Origin: Chloroflexota bacterium
GTDB taxonomy: Bacteria > Chloroflexota > Anaerolineae > Anaerolineales > DRMV01
NCBI GenBank assembly: GCA_013153375.1
Contig: JAADEN010000100.1
Coordinates: 1-6,998 of the forward strand
Direction of reading: 5' to 3'
Length of the DNA stretch: 6,998 nucleotides
Shown here: positions 5,776 to 6,998 of the stretch, piece by piece
Numbering within the stretch: the first letter of the stretch is position 1
Layout of the letters: each line of letters begins with the position of its first letter
Position numbers and translations under genes: made by a program
The notes under the pieces: generated by a model
The model's database searches: none
The model's input: only the letters and a program-made list of their open reading frames with translations
What the model was told of the DNA's origin: nothing

Positions 5776-6686
5776 AGAAAATGTTTCGCTTTCGTGGTGT
5801 TGAAGTGCTACTGTTAGTGTTAGCGTGGTGGCTCGCGGCATGCAGCGCGGCTCCGGCCGCCGCGACGCCCACCGCGTTGCCCACCGCCGCGGTGGAGCAG
5901 CGCACCGCGACCCCTTCGGTCACGCCCACGGCCACATCTACCCCCACCGCTTCGCCCACGGTGCCGTGCTGGGCCGCGCAGGTGGCCGAACCGGCCGAGA
6001 TCGTGGCCCAGGCCCCGGTTGGCGCGGCGGTCGAAGTCGCGTGGCAGGTGACCAATACAGGCGCGTGTCCCTGGGAGCCGCCGCTGACGCTGGTCGCGCT
6101 CGAAGGCTCGGATCTGGACGCGCCGCCTTGGGAATCTACGCAAACGGTGCCTCCCGGCGAGACGCTGGAAGTCCGCGTCGCGCTCCAGGCCCCCGCGACG
6201 CCGGGGGCATACACGGCCCTTTGGGCCTTGCGCCCGGCCCACGCGGAGCCCGTCCCCCAAACCCTGACGCTGCGCCTGGAAGCCCTGCCGCCCACCCCGA
6301 CCCCCACGCCCACGCCGGGCCCGCCCGTGTTCGTCCAACGCCAGGTGGATGTGACGCCCGGGGACAACATCAACTTTGACGACGGCGGTGCGGAAATCGC
6401 ATACGGCTACAACGGGCCCGACGACCAGGGGCTGGGCCATGTCGGGGATCATGTCTTCTTCATGCCCATCTATTACTGGCCGCCCGATTTTGCGGATTGC
6501 TACCACGCGGCTTACACCACCAAAAACGCGATTTTGAACCCTCAGTATCAAGTCGGGCAGGCCTTTTGTTACACCACGAACGAACGGCGGGTGGGCGCGC
6601 TGCATATTGACGGCTACTATGTGGACGCCCGGGGCACGCCGCATCTGGTGCTGACTTACATCACCTGGGCTGCCGAGCGGAAGTGA
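5769..6686 (+). CDS. Lipoprotein with NBR1-type Ig-like domain and uncharacterised C-terminal domain
   Basis: The product has 305 residues. It has a basic N-terminus, a hydrophobic segment and lipobox LAAC (Cys25), so it should be an anchored, exposed lipoprotein. A Thr/Pro/Ala/Ser-rich spacer follows (about 31-66). Next is an Ig-like domain of about 90 residues with the NBR1 pattern: VEVAWQVTNTGACPW, then VPPGETLEVRVALQAPATPG and YTALWALRP. A TPTPTPTP spacer (about 174-186) leads to a C-terminal domain of about 120 residues. That domain begins DNINFDDGG and contains GHVGDHVFFMP, then GQAFCYTTNERRVGALHI and LVLTYITW, with C244 and C267 possibly forming a disulfide. I cannot name it, though the CYTTNERxGxLxI strand pattern recalls beta-domains in secreted actinobacterial and chloroflexotal proteins. 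ATG at 5769 overlaps the dehydrogenase stop by 7 nt and has GGAGG (5755-5759) at 9 nt, so coupling is likely. The role may be surface binding; this is inference. Confidence 0.82.
   Translation: MVKKMFRFRGVEVLLLVLAWWLAACSAAPAAATPTALPTAAVEQRTATPSVTPTATSTPTASPTVPCWAAQVAEPAEIVAQAPVGAAVEVAWQVTNTGACPWEPPLTLVALEGSDLDAPPWESTQTVPPGETLEVRVALQAPATPGAYTALWALRPAHAEPVPQTLTLRLEALPPTPTPTPTPGPPVFVQRQVDVTPGDNINFDDGGAEIAYGYNGPDDQGLGHVGDHVFFMPIYYWPPDFADCYHAAYTTKNAILNPQYQVGQAFCYTTNERRVGALHIDGYYVDARGTPHLVLTYITWAAERK
6288..6326 (+). repeat. Thr-Pro coding repeat (interdomain linker)
   Basis: This low-complexity run of ACC/ACG and CCC/CCG codons encodes PPTPTPTPTPGPP, a stiff extended spacer between the Ig-like and C-terminal domains of the lipoprotein. 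A looser Thr/Pro/Ala/Ser spacer is encoded at about 5859-5966. Such repeats can slip and change linker length between strains. Confidence 0.6.
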
Positions 6687-6729
6687 GGCCGCGGCTCCGA
6701 GCGCCGCGCGCCCCACGGGCGAAGATGCC

Positions 6730-6998
6730 ATGAAGACCGCGATCGTAGAACTGCAAACTTACGACGACCTGCCCACTTTGCAGGACAAATTGTTGTGGGC
6801 CCGCGCGCCGCGCATTTTGTTGGTCTGGCCCGCGTCCGGCGCGCCGCGCTTGCACGGGCCGTTGGACTTCGTGCGCCTGCGGCGCTACGCGGCCCGTTTG
6901 GGCGCGCGGCTGGCCGTGGTCACCCGCGACCCCCAGGTCGCGGCCTGGGCCCGGCAGGCTCGCGTGGCCGTCTTCCCGAGCGTGGAGGCGGCGCAGCG
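6730..6998 (+). CDS. Hypothetical protein, N-terminal part (3' end outside window)
   Basis: The frame opens at ATG 6730 and stays open to the window end: 89 complete codons plus the first two bases of a probable Arg codon. No stop is seen, so the gene continues. The visible part shows a beta-alpha pattern: KTAIVELQTYDDLPTLQDKL, then RILLVWPAS, then LDFVRLRRYAARLGARLAVVTRD and a strand VAVFPSVEAA near the end. The same layout ('Dd..s.rdkl....RiLLVwP' then 'LdlvlLqRhA..LgAqLalVT.D') is one I associate with long, mostly uncharacterised envelope proteins of Chloroflexota, some of them database-labelled baseplate J-like. That link comes from memory and is weak. A modest GAAG (6721-6724) lies 5 nt before the ATG. 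It follows the lipoprotein after 43 nt and could be in the same transcript. Confidence 0.65.
   Translation, partial: MKTAIVELQTYDDLPTLQDKLLWARAPRILLVWPASGAPRLHGPLDFVRLRRYAARLGARLAVVTRDPQVAAWARQARVAVFPSVEAAQ

Noticed and set aside
6690..6708. Stem-loop after the lipoprotein stop (CGCGGC / GCCGCG)
   Set aside because: The six-pair GC stem has no following T-run, so it is not a supported intrinsic terminator; such stems are common in this base composition.
4460..6998. Possible defence or signalling island (NTP pyrophosphohydrolase plus dehydrogenase plus lipoprotein plus unknown)
   Set aside because: No sensor, nuclease, toxin, protease or transmembrane effector is visible. The NTPase is of the small house-cleaning type and the dehydrogenase is an ordinary complete enzyme. 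The right-edge gene is too short here to change this.
1..6998. tRNA, rRNA, CRISPR arrays, insertion sequences, attachment sites
   Set aside because: Reading both strands I saw no tRNA-like cloverleaf, regularly spaced repeats, transposase motifs or terminal inverted repeats. A covariance-model scan could not be run here.

Overview
The window is GC-rich bacterial chromosomal DNA, densely coded on both strands, with short intergenic gaps and no RNA genes, transposases or CRISPR repeats that I can see. Two lipoproteins are encoded. One has Thr/Pro-rich linkers and an Ig-like domain of the NBR1 type, a style common in Chloroflexota (Anaerolineae and relatives). Together with the other families present, this makes an uncultured-type Chloroflexota the best guess. 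It is an inference from protein style, not a marker-gene assignment.

Left part (1-4366): the 3' end of a SAM-dependent methyltransferase runs rightward (3-599). It meets a leftward set of three genes tail to tail, with the stop codons overlapping. Read in transcription order, these are a GH5-like glycoside hydrolase lipoprotein (4366-3068), an EptA/sulfatase-superfamily membrane transferase (2948-1350), and a DUF2344/TIGR03936 'radical SAM-linked' protein (1282-596). Gaps of 119 and 67 bp mean they could be co-transcribed, but no function clearly links all three.

Centre (4367-4459): a 93-bp divergent intergenic region. It carries a perfect TATAAT on the minus strand only 9 nt before the hydrolase ATG, an extended -10 (TGATATACT) on the plus strand, and a 12-bp perfect GC palindrome just before the next gene's ribosome binding site.

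Right part (4460-6998): a rightward set begins with a small all-alpha NTP pyrophosphohydrolase (MazG/PRA-PH-like). It is followed by a PtmA-like short-chain dehydrogenase and then by a two-domain lipoprotein whose start overlaps the dehydrogenase stop by 7 nt. The 5' end of a further protein of unknown function is cut off by the window edge. The dehydrogenase and lipoprotein are very likely translationally coupled.

Overall this looks like ordinary housekeeping and cell-envelope gene content. The points most worth a second look are the back-to-back promoters with a possible near-leaderless transcript, the EptA-like transferase in a probable LPS-free lineage, the unassigned C-terminal domain of the Ig-like lipoprotein, and the truncated gene at the right edge. 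I found no convincing new defence or mobile system.
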